Assembly (NCBI GenBank): GCA_016508695.1
Contig: VNKQ01000011.1
Location: 186,001-250,000 of the forward strand
Source of the DNA: Hyphodiscus hymeniophilus
Taxonomy: Eukaryota > Ascomycota > Leotiomycetes > Helotiales > Hyphodiscaceae
Direction of reading: 5' to 3'
Length of the DNA stretch: 64,000 nucleotides
Below the pieces are notes generated by a model. It was given only the letters and a program-made list of their open reading frames with translations. It was not told where the DNA came from and ran no database searches. Every line of letters starts with the position of its first letter. The stretch's first letter is position 1. This document shows positions 11,775 to 22,323 of this stretch, one piece after another. A program made the position numbers and the translations under genes.

Positions 11775-14081
11775 ATGACCGAGCTCTTCCCTATTTCAAT
11801 CAAGCATCCCCACATTAGCCAATATCTAGAGGCAATGTCGCATATGCGATGTCGCCGCCGAGATTCCTTACCAGGAGACAGTCGGGCATGCATTCCAGCA
11901 TACAAGCACAAACCTCTGCCTGGTCGAAGATTCATCCGCCTGCTGCAGTGTCTGGACTATGACATCGAGACACGGGAGATCTTTGCAGCCCTTTATCCCG
12001 TGAGCTTGGACGACAAGATCAGCTATAACGCGCTTTCTTATACCTGGGGAGATGCGTTGACTGGAAAAGATGGTGCAGCTACATCAGAGGACAGTCTTCC
12101 ATCGTGTCGATTACTTATTGCCGAATGGCCCATGGCCACACGTCTCGGATTTGATGGGGAGATCTTTTCTCGCTATAAAACTAAGATGTGGTTAGTTGCG
12201 GACCTGGCCGGCGTGAAGATTGGCAAAAATTTGTCCGACTTTCTATTGTGTCTCAACGATGACCGATTTCGAGGCGACAAGTTCCCCGCCAAGGATACTC
12301 TACTCTGGATAGACGCGGTCAGCATTGATCAGTCTAGTGACATCGAAAAAGCATCGCAAATACCCTTGATGGGAGAGATTTATGGCAACGCTCAAGAGGT
12401 AGATGCGTGGCTTGGGCTCGACGAGCACGGCTTCGAGATCATCGACTGGATAACCTCTGTCTTCCTGCCAGCATGTCTTAGCTTCTGCTTCTCAAAGACT
12501 GAACCCGACCAGATGCAAACAGAACAACTTTGGAAGACCTTGGGTGCCTATAATCCTGCCACACGTGAATTTTGGAAAGACTTGAACATTTCTGAGCCGC
12601 GGTATTTCGATACCTTCCGCGTCTGGCAGGCCTACTGCGAATTCTTTCGCAAACGCCGGTGGTTCTCACGAGCCTGGGTCCTACAAGAAGTCTGTCTCGC
12701 GCGGGACTTGAAGCTCTTGTGCGGGAGTTCTTCTATTGCTGGCGAAAAACTTATTTTACTCGAAGATCTCTTGTCTGGGACGGGGTGGCGCGGAAAGGCA
12801 GAGTGGTTACGCAACTTTGGTGGACACCCCGGCCTGAATGATGTATCCTTTCATCGCATATTTCTTGACGCGGTGCAGCCTGAAGAAACATTTGCCATCA
12901 CGGAAAACATATCCTTTAGTACCGATGTCGTTAAAAATATTGGGCTACTATTCCCTCTACTCACAAACAAGAGTATCAAGTCGAGGTACCAATTTCGTGC
13001 GTCGCCGTTCGACAGACTCACTGTACTACTTCGCAGCAGCCGAAAAAGGATGGCCACCTTTGATGTTGATAAAGTATATGCTGTCCTGGGTATGGCGGCG
13101 AAGCTGTTGCCTACTGAAGAGCGAGGAGTATTTGATGTGGCGCCGTCAAGATCCGCTGTTGACTCCTATATTTGGATCGCCACGCTATTCATGCAAAACT
13201 GCATCACATTATCTCTGTTATCAGATGTCGAAGACCAGTCTGTAAGGAAGCTAAAGAACTTACCATCATGGGTTCCCGACTTCTCCGTTACAAAGAACCT
13301 TATTGCTCTGCCTCATAATCGTGCCTTTCTGGCTGCAGGAGAACAAGTAAAAGACGGCCGCCATCCCGTGATTATTGGGAGGAAACTTCGTATCTGTGCA
13401 TGGAAGATTGGGAGTATACGGGAAGCGCATTTTGTCTTGAATCGACTAGAATTACCGCGGATATTGCTCAGAATTGCGTCGATCATTGATCCTGAGTATG
13501 CATTGACCAAGGAGAGCCGTCTTGAGGCGATAGAGCGAACTCTGGTACTAAACCCACGTCACGACACTGGCGTCAGTTTTGCATACAGCCAAGAGAATAT
13601 GCTCAGCGGGTTCCTTAGCTGCCTTGTAGCAGTCATTCAGCAAGCCGATGCAGACAGAGAGGAAGGCACACCCATAGTGCTGCGCGAGGAGCTGAAGAAC
13701 ATACTTCCTGATTGGGAAAAATACGCCAGCTCTCAAGCCCTTACGGACGTTTTCTTCCAAGCAATGCTTGATGCTGGGACTCTGATGCAGAAACTTTTCG
13801 TCACCAATGAGGGCATGCTTGGCGTCGGGCCCTCTTCTTTGCAAGCATCAGACTCCATCTGTCTCTTCGAACGTGGGACCGTTGCTTATGCCTTGCGCAC
13901 GTTGCCAACGCAGAGCGAAAGGCTCGTATCCCTTGAACCTGTATCACTTCGGGGGTTCGACCGCAGAGACGAGACAGAAGAACACACCTTTCTGGGCGAG
14001 TGCTATGTCCATGGCGTCATGCATGGCGAGCTCGTCACCCCGAAAACAAAAGAGCTCTTCATTCCTATCTCCTTGATTTAA
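11775..14081 (+). CDS. HET-domain protein (heterokaryon incompatibility type), copy A
   Basis: A single exon of 768 residues from the ATG at 11775, which has a good CACCATGA context. An in-frame ATG at 11703 would add 24 residues. The HET domain runs from about 80 to 310 with the canonical blocks YNALSYTWGD, LLWIDAVSIDQ, then EVDAWLG, and RRWFSRAWVLQEVCLARDL. The C-terminus carries FLGECYVHGVMHGEL, a motif shared with many large HET proteins and with copy B in this window. HET proteins trigger cell death after fusion of incompatible strains, and the HET fold is related to TIR domains. No separate sensor domain such as NACHT, ankyrin or WD repeats is visible. Which partner it recognises cannot be told from sequence. 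Confidence 0.9.
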   Translation: MTELFPISIKHPHISQYLEAMSHMRCRRRDSLPGDSRACIPAYKHKPLPGRRFIRLLQCLDYDIETREIFAALYPVSLDDKISYNALSYTWGDALTGKDGAATSEDSLPSCRLLIAEWPMATRLGFDGEIFSRYKTKMWLVADLAGVKIGKNLSDFLLCLNDDRFRGDKFPAKDTLLWIDAVSIDQSSDIEKASQIPLMGEIYGNAQEVDAWLGLDEHGFEIIDWITSVFLPACLSFCFSKTEPDQMQTEQLWKTLGAYNPATREFWKDLNISEPRYFDTFRVWQAYCEFFRKRRWFSRAWVLQEVCLARDLKLLCGSSSIAGEKLILLEDLLSGTGWRGKAEWLRNFGGHPGLNDVSFHRIFLDAVQPEETFAITENISFSTDVVKNIGLLFPLLTNKSIKSRYQFRASPFDRLTVLLRSSRKRMATFDVDKVYAVLGMAAKLLPTEERGVFDVAPSRSAVDSYIWIATLFMQNCITLSLLSDVEDQSVRKLKNLPSWVPDFSVTKNLIALPHNRAFLAAGEQVKDGRHPVIIGRKLRICAWKIGSIREAHFVLNRLELPRILLRIASIIDPEYALTKESRLEAIERTLVLNPRHDTGVSFAYSQENMLSGFLSCLVAVIQQADADREEGTPIVLREELKNILPDWEKYASSQALTDVFFQAMLDAGTLMQKLFVTNEGMLGVGPSSLQASDSICLFERGTVAYALRTLPTQSERLVSLEPVSLRGFDRRDETEEHTFLGECYVHGVMHGELVTPKTKELFIPISLI

Positions 14082-14462
14082 TCACTAATGGAAAATCTAA
14101 CAAGCTTATATATTTGAAGTCGTTTGAATGTAAGTACCAACGATTTGTCTCGTCATAGGGTGCGTCTCGGCACGCAGGATTAGACGGTTACTAATTTGTC
14201 TCTCAGTGATCAAGGGAAAACAGCTGCTCCTGAGTCTCAAAAATATGGCTATTGATGCTCTAGGATATTTCATCTTGGGCAAACTTCATTGACTGCTGTC
14301 TCTTCAAGTGTTGAGTTTGCAGTTCCGGAGTGTTCCTTATCACTTGGATTGTGTTGGAGAATTGCCATGGTTGTGGTGATTCTGTTAGTCGTAACTTCGA
14401 CAGGACAACGTTGCAATTTTCTTTGGGTGGTTCCCCCATAATCCAAGTCTCCAGCTTAACCT
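14082..14462. other. Convergent intergenic region
   Basis: Lies between the 3' ends of HET copy A (plus) and the hydrolase gene (minus). No gene seen; presumably two terminators. Confidence 0.5.
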
Positions 14463-15305
14463 TTAAACATTTATGCTCTTGAACTCTTTTCCGCCCTCGT
14501 CCCAACCTACCAACACGTCTGCCGTCATCTCACTGTTACTAAATGCACTCAAATCGCCACTCAACCATTTCCCAGCAATCTTTCCCACAAACTCACAGAC
14601 TATCCTTCTCTTGTCCATCTCAAATCTGATACCGTGATCTGCACCTTCGATTTGAACCCACCAGCTCCTCGCCTTCATCGTCTTCCGAGCTTTAGCGAGA
14701 TCCTCGAAAAGACACAGCTCATCTTTACTGCCGCCGATGAATAACACTTCGACATCTTGCTGAAGCTGAACCAGATCCCGTGTGAGCTGGAGCAGGTCTC
14801 GACCCGGCTCACTAAATGCCTTGTACGAAAGTGGTAACGAAAATAGGATCAGCTTCTTTACATTTGAGTGAAGCGATGCGTCAACGGCAGCTACACTCCC
14901 CTTACTCCTCCCTCCAAAAGCAGTGACAGATGGGAAATCATTCAAGAGCGATTTGAAAGTAACGGCGCGTTGCTGCACGCTTCCTCGGTCTTCGAAACAG
15001 AGGACTGTATGGGTTGCTGCTAAGGCTTCCGCAAAAGCATCTAAGGCAGGGTTATCCAGCTGGGATTCCGAGCCATGTGTGAGGAGAACAACAGGATTTG
15101 GTCGTACTTTGTTTTTTTCCCCTGCTGCTGGTTCGGGGGGTATGCTTGCTTCTGCTGATGTTGCCAATACTGAGCCCGAGCCGTGTGGAGGAATAGCGGT
15201 GAAGTAGAGTCGGCAGGGGAAAGGGACGGAATTTGGGTTCGTAGACGAATGCCGAAAGTCTATTTGAGAAATTTGGCTAGCCAATGGTGCTTGAATTACT
15301 AACAT
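14463..15305 (-). CDS. Alpha/beta hydrolase, KANL3/Tex30-like
   Basis: A single exon of 280 residues starting at the ATG at 15305. The fold is seen in PVVLLTHGSES (strand and oxyanion region), TVLCFEDRG, then the nucleophile elbow GGRSKGS with Ser134 in GxSxG context, VLFIGGSKDELC (candidate acid) and GADHGIRF (candidate His). The elbow and the G-x-DH-xx motif resemble the KANL3/Tex30 branch, whose members are small cytosolic hydrolases of unsettled substrate. The nucleophile neighbourhood FGGRSKGS is intact, so activity is plausible. The neighbours, HET copy A and a tRNA-like gene, give no functional hint. Confidence 0.75.
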   Translation of the reverse strand: MLVIQAPLASQISQIDFRHSSTNPNSVPFPCRLYFTAIPPHGSGSVLATSAEASIPPEPAAGEKNKVRPNPVVLLTHGSESQLDNPALDAFAEALAATHTVLCFEDRGSVQQRAVTFKSLLNDFPSVTAFGGRSKGSVAAVDASLHSNVKKLILFSLPLSYKAFSEPGRDLLQLTRDLVQLQQDVEVLFIGGSKDELCLFEDLAKARKTMKARSWWVQIEGADHGIRFEMDKRRIVCEFVGKIAGKWLSGDLSAFSNSEMTADVLVGWDEGGKEFKSINV

Positions 15306-16536
15306 TGCTAGTGATAAAAATCGACTGATGTTAGATGTAAGCTAATCGATCCGATGGAACTAGTTGGAACCGTGTCTAACAAATGATCATGGAGAAAGTG
15401 TAGAGAGCGGTGTTATTCTTGTTTCTCACAAGCTACGAGGTTTATTAGTACAACTTTGAATCTGTTTTTGTTCGGCTTATAACAGAGTTACATTGCGGGA
15501 GAAATTGGGGAAGAGGGTCGGTACACCTACCTAGGAAGGTAGCTAAGGCGGCGCGTGAGTCATTCGGAGTACATTTCCATCAATAGGAACACAAAATGTG
15601 TAAATAGGTACTTAAATTAATTTGCAGCCTGCCAAATATGAGTTTTCTTGGTATGTAGGTTCGCCAGTAATCATTTAAGCAGAGTGTTCTGAAATACTAA
15701 TATCGAACAAAAGTACTATTTGTATGAAATCTATTTGTCTTGTACAAAGTTCTGAGATGACATGCTCGTAGTTCACCCGTTCATAGTGCATTATGAAATA
15801 CAGTTGAAATAAGTACAGTTGGGAATGATCAGTAAGCAATAGGTAGACAAATAGACCCTTACCTTGAAGACCTTGAAGCAGATTGCTCATATATACAGTA
15901 TCAAAATACAGATGAATCCCCAGACAAATTTTGCCGAATTGCGTTATCAATGAGAGGACAAATAGGTGACAGTTGCACTCAATAATGAACGACTCGCGAG
16001 TGACAACTGAATGTGCAGCTTGCGACGAGATCAACAGCAAAAGCAAAGCTAACTCCTTCAGATAAAATTAGTTGTCTACATGCCTCAGAGACAACTTCAA
16101 AAAAACGCCTAGGACGGTATCCAAGACGGCCTTACCAAGAAAGAAGCCGACGAGGATAGTACAATGCTAGTCAACTAGGTGGATTCTGCGCACTCAAGGG
16201 ATACATACAGAAAGGTCTGCGGCGGTGCAGAAGTACAACCTTTGTTACAATTAACAACAAAAATCAAAACGAAAATCCTTCTTTGTTTCGAGTTTTACCA
16301 TAACCTCCCATATCTGAGAACAGGAGAAGGTCTCACCCGTGGCTTGGTTGTTTATCTGGGTTTTGCATCTGTAGCTAGAATGGCACAGCGTAGAAGCCTT
16401 CGCATATTATCGGCAAAGCTCGGCCCAGACATAGTAGTATTATAGTTTTAAATAACGATTTGTTTTTTTCAACAATCATCAAATCGGAAGGTTAGTAGTC
16501 ATAAATCACACCGCAACGGTCGACATACTAACGTCC
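15306..16536. other. Intergenic, possible transposase remnant
   Basis: Mostly featureless. At 16084-16215 the plus strand reads, with internal stops, like the N-terminal helix-turn-helix of fungal pogo-type transposases (DGIQDGLTKKEA, then DSAHSRDTYRK). This is weak and unsupported by flanking inverted repeats. A 123-codon minus frame at 15675-16046 shows no domain. Confidence 0.3.
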
Positions 16537-16537
16537 A

Positions 16538-16657
16538 ATTAGGATGGCCGAGTGGTTATGGCGTGTGGCTCAAGAACTTTATTGTTTCTTTCTGGAGTTA
16601 AATCCAGTGTGCTTTCTCATAGGGAAACCTGCAGGGGTTCGAATCCCCTTCCTTTCA
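16538..16657 (+). tRNA. Class II tRNA-like gene (Leu-CAA or Ser type), possibly a pseudogene
   Basis: A perfect A box TGGCCGAGTGG (16545-16555) and B box GGTTCGAATCC (16636-16646) are present, with a T arm AGGGG/CCCCT. A run of eight T follows at 16665-16672 and would serve as a Pol III terminator. The D stem GCC/GGC pairs. Two readings of the middle are possible: a Leu anticodon loop CTCAAGA followed by an intron, or a Ser-like arm CTGGA/TCCAG displaced by an insertion. The acceptor stem pairs in only four of seven positions (16538-16544 against 16650-16656, first three mismatched), which argues for a decayed copy. The type II variable arm is long, with a TTTC/GAAA stem. Confidence 0.45.
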
Positions 16658-17433
16658 ACACAAATTTTTTTTAAGCTTTACTTAGCAATGCTTTTGAGAA
16701 AAAGCCATTTGCGTATTTGTTCTGCAGGTCTAGTAATCAACAGGCCGAGAAATCGACTGTATTTTTTTTCCTTGTAAAATCGCTAAATTAGACAAGCGCC
16801 AATGATGGCGGTAACCCGCCACTGATATCGAAATGGCGCCAGCAAAGAATTAGCTGTCGAGATAGTTGGTAAGCAGATGTATGGAGGTGAAGGATGTACG
16901 TAGGAAAGTCTCCGTTCGCTTACGCCACCTGTTGTACCTTCTTCGACTTTACGAATACCAACCGAATACAGATTGCATGACTACCTTTTAAGACGCCAGT
17001 ATCGCCAGCGATGTCAGGCTGGTAAGCGCTTATTTTGGTTGCCTAAATATAGCTGCCCTAGAATTGAGAACTCTCGCACAGCTGATCCGAATAGTAAAAA
17101 AATCATGATTGCTTGCTGGAAGAGAGAGCAGGAACGCGATTGCATCGAGGTGCTTTGCTTGATAATTTTAACGAATGTTGTTACTATATGTTCCTATAAA
17201 TGATAATGACAATATAGTTCAAAAGACTGTCGCAGGTCATACTTGTAGGTTTATATAAGATGGAAAGTCCAATTGTCCACAACCCTAAGACTGATGAAAT
17301 TGGCCAAATCGTGTATCATATTTCCACACTGGCTTCAAAACGTATTAACTATTTGCTCATATGATACGATTATGCCCATCATCAGAAAAAGCCCTTGCTG
17401 AAGGCGACCGTGAAACGCTAGTGCGAAAGACTC
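16658..17433. other. Intergenic region
   Basis: Begins with the T8 terminator of the tRNA-like gene. Only a 76-codon frame without recognisable features lies here. No gene supported. Confidence 0.5.
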
Positions 17434-18501
17434 TCACACTTTGACAGTGTCATAGGCTTGCTGGTATCCTTGGACCTTCCACTTCTCTTTAGACTCTTTA
17501 AAAGCTCCCCACCACTTGGAATTCACCTTGCGAGGCAACAGCCCCCAATCGGCCAGAGACTCCTCTTCCACCTCGTTACATTCAAGACGTATGTAGGCCC
17601 ACATTCTCTTGTCCGGAGCGGGAGGATAATTCTCGATCCGTTCAATCGAGATATGGTCGTCGATGCTGTATTCGTTGCAACCCAAGCCCTTGGCAGTTGC
17701 CCACGTACTTAGAACCAGGAGAGCGACTGCGTATATTTGGTTGAGGAGCTCGGCTTGACCTAACGAAAGAACGTGGATGCCGAAGACAACCCAGCCCAGT
17801 GCCTTCATATAAGAGTACAAAAGTGGACGGAGGATCGTAAGACGCTTTGTAAAGCCTTCCATGACTAGTCCCCGGGGAGCGTACATCGTCACCATCCTGC
17901 CATCAGACAGTGATATTAGTAACTTGACCTTCTCGCTGTCACCTGGGATACCGCTTCGTCCGTAGCAGGCGTCGACAACAGCACGATCTAATGCATTCAC
18001 GTTCTCTTGAACCAAGCAACAGCGTACGAGTACCGCCATAGCCATCGATACCGCATTGGCCAAGCCCCACCAGTCGCCCATAGTTACTGCAAGCACGAAG
18101 CTGCCTCCCATGGCGAGAAAACCGATCATGGCCGCAAGAAGGGTGCTCCATTTTTTCCTCGAGTCGAGTCTGTTCTCACGTTGCGTTTCCGGAGAGACCG
18201 ACCACTCGTACACAGTTGTGCTCATGGTCAAATCCTGCGAGTCTAGCCATCGGGTAAGCCAGGCAGAAAGGCTGGTTGTTGTGATGGCGTCAGACACATT
18301 GTAGAGATGTAAACCCGAGGTCATCGTCGTAAATTGATCGCCTGCTATAAGATACGCTCCAAGTAGAGGGAGGTACTTGGTATATCGACTCTGCACCAAT
18401 CGTCCAACACTTTTGTTGACTTCATCAGCCCCGATGAGAGTCACCAGCCCGAGCGCGTCGATGCGGAAGGGTGCCCATTTGGACAGATATGAGAGGGGCA
18501 T
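17434..18501 (-). CDS. Orphan multi-pass membrane protein
   Basis: A single exon of 355 residues with an ATG at 18501 (MPLSYLSKWAPFRIDALGLV). I do not recognise a named family, although the layout resembles uncharacterised fungal membrane proteins often found beside HET genes. Hydrophobic helices are visible at about 119-141 (LLAAMIGFLAMGGSFVLAV) and 144-167, and a second pair at about 226-270 (LGWVVFGIHVLSLGQAELL, then YAVALLVLSTWATA). The loop between the pairs contains KVKLLISLSDGRMVTMYAPR. The C-terminal about 80 residues are soluble and rich in Glu, Lys and Trp. Intact length and conserved-looking helices support a real gene; function is unknown. Confidence 0.65.
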   Translation of the reverse strand: MPLSYLSKWAPFRIDALGLVTLIGADEVNKSVGRLVQSRYTKYLPLLGAYLIAGDQFTTMTSGLHLYNVSDAITTTSLSAWLTRWLDSQDLTMSTTVYEWSVSPETQRENRLDSRKKWSTLLAAMIGFLAMGGSFVLAVTMGDWWGLANAVSMAMAVLVRCCLVQENVNALDRAVVDACYGRSGIPGDSEKVKLLISLSDGRMVTMYAPRGLVMEGFTKRLTILRPLLYSYMKALGWVVFGIHVLSLGQAELLNQIYAVALLVLSTWATAKGLGCNEYSIDDHISIERIENYPPAPDKRMWAYIRLECNEVEEESLADWGLLPRKVNSKWWGAFKESKEKWKVQGYQQAYDTVKV

Positions 18502-19995
18502 CTTGTAATCTGTTATTCGAGAAACAAGTTATTTTAAAACATGAGCAGATACCACATTACAGTAGAAAATCTGAAGTTGAACGTTGGGGGTCAATCACAC
18601 GAGGATGGTGTAAAATGTAGGGCCCTGTATTCTCTGAACTTACGTGCCATGGCGCTTTATATACCGTCATTACAGGCTTTCGCCACCAAACAAATCAGCC
18701 TTGTAAGAAGCCAAGTAAATAAAGTCGCTCAGTTGTTTCTGTCTAAACCATAGATGTTGGAGAAATGACCACTTTATCAACTCCCGCCTCCTGCGCCTTT
18801 AAGGCTACCTGCCCGGCTTTCTGGACACTTGACTGTAGGTTGTAGAGTGCACTTCGCTGGCTCTGCATTCTGCGCTTCGAATCAACATCCCACCGTGAAG
18901 GAAGCGAAAGGCATGATCAACTTCGATCGTCTGCAGCTGTGTACTCGGTCGAGCGACGGGCGTGTTGTCCGCCTACCAGAAATGAATGCATAAACAGGGG
19001 TGAATGCACGAGTCGCACGACACTCAATCTGAGTGGTCTCTCCTGCAAGCCATGTGCCGCAGTAAGACAGATTCTATCAGCAGCTTCTGTCCGAGCTCGC
19101 GACATCGAGGCTGAGTCCTGGTTTCAGGCAACCAGGCAGTTATTCCATCCATTGGGAAGAGAGCATCAGCTGCAGAGCCTCAATTGTGAAAGAAGCACCC
19201 CAGAAGTGTCATTAACTTCAGAAGCGGGGCGCAGCGGTACCCCGAATGTGTCCACCGAGGGAGCTGCTTATCAAGACCCCTCATTGGATTGAGATCGAGG
19301 TATTCAGTCTCGTGTAACCGCTTCCTCCCTTTCACTCTCAGCCTGGCGTTGGCCCGGCTGTGTGTTCTCTTTGCTTCTTCTTCGTAGCCTATCGCAATTG
19401 CAACGAACCTAGCCTGGACTTGGATAGTTATGTAGTTGTGATATCAGGCTTGACAGCGCAAGCTCTCCTGGAATTCTCGATTGAGCGACCACAGTTCAAG
19501 GCTCTTCCAATCACAAGGTATCCATGCGTATAAAACCGTCAAATATGCTAACAAATAGCACGCTTTTCGATGTGTGATTTGCTGGTGTACGGAGGCTTTC
19601 ATTATCCACGATGTTTCTTTTTATCTGGCGCCATTGGCATTCCCCATTCCCCCAGAGCACTCTTGACTACGGCACGAACCTCCCGTGGCGGGGACAAAAC
19701 TTTCTTTAGCGGGAATAGCATCGGATCACCCCCCGTTCTGGGTTGTCATGCCCCCTTGAACCCTGTTTGATCAGGTTACAGTGCATCAACCTGAGCTCTA
19801 CCATGGCCAGCCCCATGGATGGTGATTTGTTGACCATTTCAGCCACAGAATGCTACAAATGTCGGCAGGGACCTGGATAAGAATTCCACTTGAATCATGT
19901 TTAGATCGGTGTCTCCCACTGAAACCTTTTCCAACATCGTTCCTATTCTCTGGAATATCTTGCAATCTTCGTTCAGACTCATTTGATTTGTTGAA
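18502..19995. other. Intergenic region upstream of HET copy B
   Basis: A 117-codon ATG frame at 18939-19292 is open but Cys/Ser-rich without domains, and is probably chance. The rest should contain the promoters of the membrane protein (minus) and HET copy B (plus). Confidence 0.45.
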
Positions 19996-22323
19996 ATGGC
20001 ATCTTCACACCCGCTTGGGCCATCAGATGACAGGGACGGCGCCAGTCGCAAAAGAAGAAGACTTCAGTACGGAAGTAGAAGCCAGCACCAGCTCGACGAT
20101 GGCACTTCCAGCGACTTGCAGGCTTCTCTGTTGGCGCGGAAACGAATTGATTCTCTGCGAAACACCATACAAGAGGATTTGAGAAATTTCCGAGACACGT
20201 ATGTGTATAACAGTCTGCGAGCAGATAAAGAGCAAATCCGAATCCTGGTCATTGAGCCTGGCAAAGGCGACGATCCTATCAAATGCAGATTGTTTCCAGG
20301 TGCATTACCAAACACCAGGGACAAGGCGGGAAAGGAACCATTCACGGCGCTCTCTTACTTCTGGGGAGAGGGAGATCCCATCCACGAAATCACAATCACA
20401 TCCTATAAGACAGCCACGGAAAGGTTGGGGAGAGAAGAGGAGCTCTGGCAGAAAACTTTTGGTGAACATGCCGCCGGATGGAGCGAGAGTGGTACTATTC
20501 ACGTCAGGGCAAATCTTTATGTAGCCTTGAAACGATTTAGGCACAAAGAGAAGTGCGTAAATACGTGGATAGATGCACTATGCATCAATCAGCGCGATCT
20601 CAAAGAACGCTCTGCGCAAGTCAAGCAGATGCATCAGCTATACACTTATGCCGACAAAGTAAGTGTATGGCTTGGCGATGGTAGTGGCAAACATGCTCCC
20701 CAGCCTGGGGCGTGCTTCGAATTTTTGAGGGAGATCTTGGATCTGAATCCCTGGGATACACCATTAGACGATCGTATGACAAACGCGCAGCATCAATCCG
20801 ATCTCTCGGAAGACGCCCGAAATATTGTCGATCTTATGTGCAACAAGTGGTTCAGTCGCCGTTGGATCATCCAGGAACTTGCGCTTGCCCGGACCGCCGA
20901 TGTCGTTTATGGAGATGAAGAAATGCTTTGGTCAGACTTCGCGGATGCTATCGCTATATTCATCAGAAGCCAAGATCAGATACTTCCAGCCTATTCCAGG
21001 ATGCTCTCCGAAAGGGCAAGCTCTTTCGCGGAATTAGCCCTCACTGATGGGTGGAAAAGATTGGGCGCCAATGCACTTGTAGATTTCATCAATAATTTGT
21101 TCCGACGGAATGAGGCTGGAGATATTCAGCACCGCATGATGACTTTGGAAGGACTGGTCTCGAACCTCTTAGCTTTTGAAGCAACTGATCCGAAGGATAC
21201 TATATATGCAGTCCTTTCTCTAGCCAAAGACACCTATGATCTCTCCGATTTCGACCGAAGGCTTCTACCCGACTATGAAAAAAAGTGTCTTCGGGATGTC
21301 TATACCGACTTCATTCATTATTGCGTGGATCGCTCGCAGTCACTCGATATCCTGATGCGTCACTGGGCGCCATTTCCCAAGTTGGTCCGCGATTGGGCTC
21401 CATCCAAAAGCAAGTTCAACCGGAAAGAGTCCAGCCAAAGTAGTCTTCTTGCGGTTGCGAAGGAGATGGAAAAACTGAGGCAAGAAAAGCCGCTGCCGTC
21501 GTGGGTACCATCAATTGACCACTCGTCCCATGGCCCACCTGCGCGGGCAAGGCGAGGGCGATCCAATGGCGATAGCTTCGTTGGAAACTCATTCCGTACG
21601 AATCATAAGAATTATAGCGCAACACTGGAGCTCAAGCCGGATATAGAATTTGGTCCCAGAGGGGTCGACGTACAGGCTGTGGGCGCCAAAGAATATGATG
21701 GCCTTCTTTTCGTGAAGGGACTCCAAATTGGAAAGATCAAGAAAACCACGCCCCGCTCATCGCATGGTATGATTTTTAAGGAGGCATTCGAGATTGCTGG
21801 ATTTGACCGAGAATGTTGGGAAGAAAATGAGTGGTGGGCAGAGAATGTATCGCGAGTTCCAGATGCATTTTGGCGCACGATAGTTGCTGATCGTGGCCCG
21901 GATGGAGCGAATTCCCCAAGCTGGTATGCTCGTGCGTGTATCAAGTGTCTCGAAAATCTGAGAGACAATGGCGATCTCAGACCCGACGACGTATTGGATT
22001 TACCAAAAACCCCGAGCATCGCCAAGGACTTTATGAACCGTGTCAAAGATGTCGTTTGGGAGAGGAAATTTGTGCTGGTAGACTTGGCCGACCAGAAGAA
22101 AACTTACGGGCTAGTTCCAGCAAGGACTGAGGAAAATGATATTGTATGCGTACTATTTGGTTGCAGTGTTCCTGCAATCCTCCGCCAAAAAGAGAAAGAT
22201 GGCGCGACATACTTTGAAATGGTAGGCGAATGCTTCATATATGGCATGATGGATGGTGAAGCAGTGTCGGGCAAATCGTGGGAACACCCTTACAACGATG
22301 CACAATGTTTTGAACTTCATTAG
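19996..22323 (+). CDS. HET-domain protein, copy B
   Basis: A single exon of 775 residues from the ATG at 19996. A basic, nuclear-signal-like SRKRRRLQ lies at the N-terminus. The HET domain occupies about 115-305 with FTALSYFWGEGDP, TWIDALCINQRDLKERSAQV, YADKVSVWLGDG and KWFSRRWIIQELALARTADV. A mid-region segment PKDTIYAVLSLAKD matches the block that follows HET in many proteins (the AKDPRDKIYALLGLA type), and the C-terminus has MVGECFIYGMMDGEAV. It is not a recent duplicate of copy A, because outside the motifs the two differ throughout. It is expected to act in allorecognition or cell death; the partner is unknown. Confidence 0.9.
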   Translation: MASSHPLGPSDDRDGASRKRRRLQYGSRSQHQLDDGTSSDLQASLLARKRIDSLRNTIQEDLRNFRDTYVYNSLRADKEQIRILVIEPGKGDDPIKCRLFPGALPNTRDKAGKEPFTALSYFWGEGDPIHEITITSYKTATERLGREEELWQKTFGEHAAGWSESGTIHVRANLYVALKRFRHKEKCVNTWIDALCINQRDLKERSAQVKQMHQLYTYADKVSVWLGDGSGKHAPQPGACFEFLREILDLNPWDTPLDDRMTNAQHQSDLSEDARNIVDLMCNKWFSRRWIIQELALARTADVVYGDEEMLWSDFADAIAIFIRSQDQILPAYSRMLSERASSFAELALTDGWKRLGANALVDFINNLFRRNEAGDIQHRMMTLEGLVSNLLAFEATDPKDTIYAVLSLAKDTYDLSDFDRRLLPDYEKKCLRDVYTDFIHYCVDRSQSLDILMRHWAPFPKLVRDWAPSKSKFNRKESSQSSLLAVAKEMEKLRQEKPLPSWVPSIDHSSHGPPARARRGRSNGDSFVGNSFRTNHKNYSATLELKPDIEFGPRGVDVQAVGAKEYDGLLFVKGLQIGKIKKTTPRSSHGMIFKEAFEIAGFDRECWEENEWWAENVSRVPDAFWRTIVADRGPDGANSPSWYARACIKCLENLRDNGDLRPDDVLDLPKTPSIAKDFMNRVKDVVWERKFVLVDLADQKKTYGLVPARTEENDIVCVLFGCSVPAILRQKEKDGATYFEMVGECFIYGMMDGEAVSGKSWEHPYNDAQCFELH

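Noticed and set aside
15675..16046. 123-codon minus frame rich in Leu/Ile/Tyr
   Set aside because: AT-driven composition, no recognisable family, no neighbour logic.
18939..19292. 117-codon ATG frame with several Cys
   Set aside because: Looked like a possible secreted peptide, but it has no signal peptide and no pattern of paired Cys.
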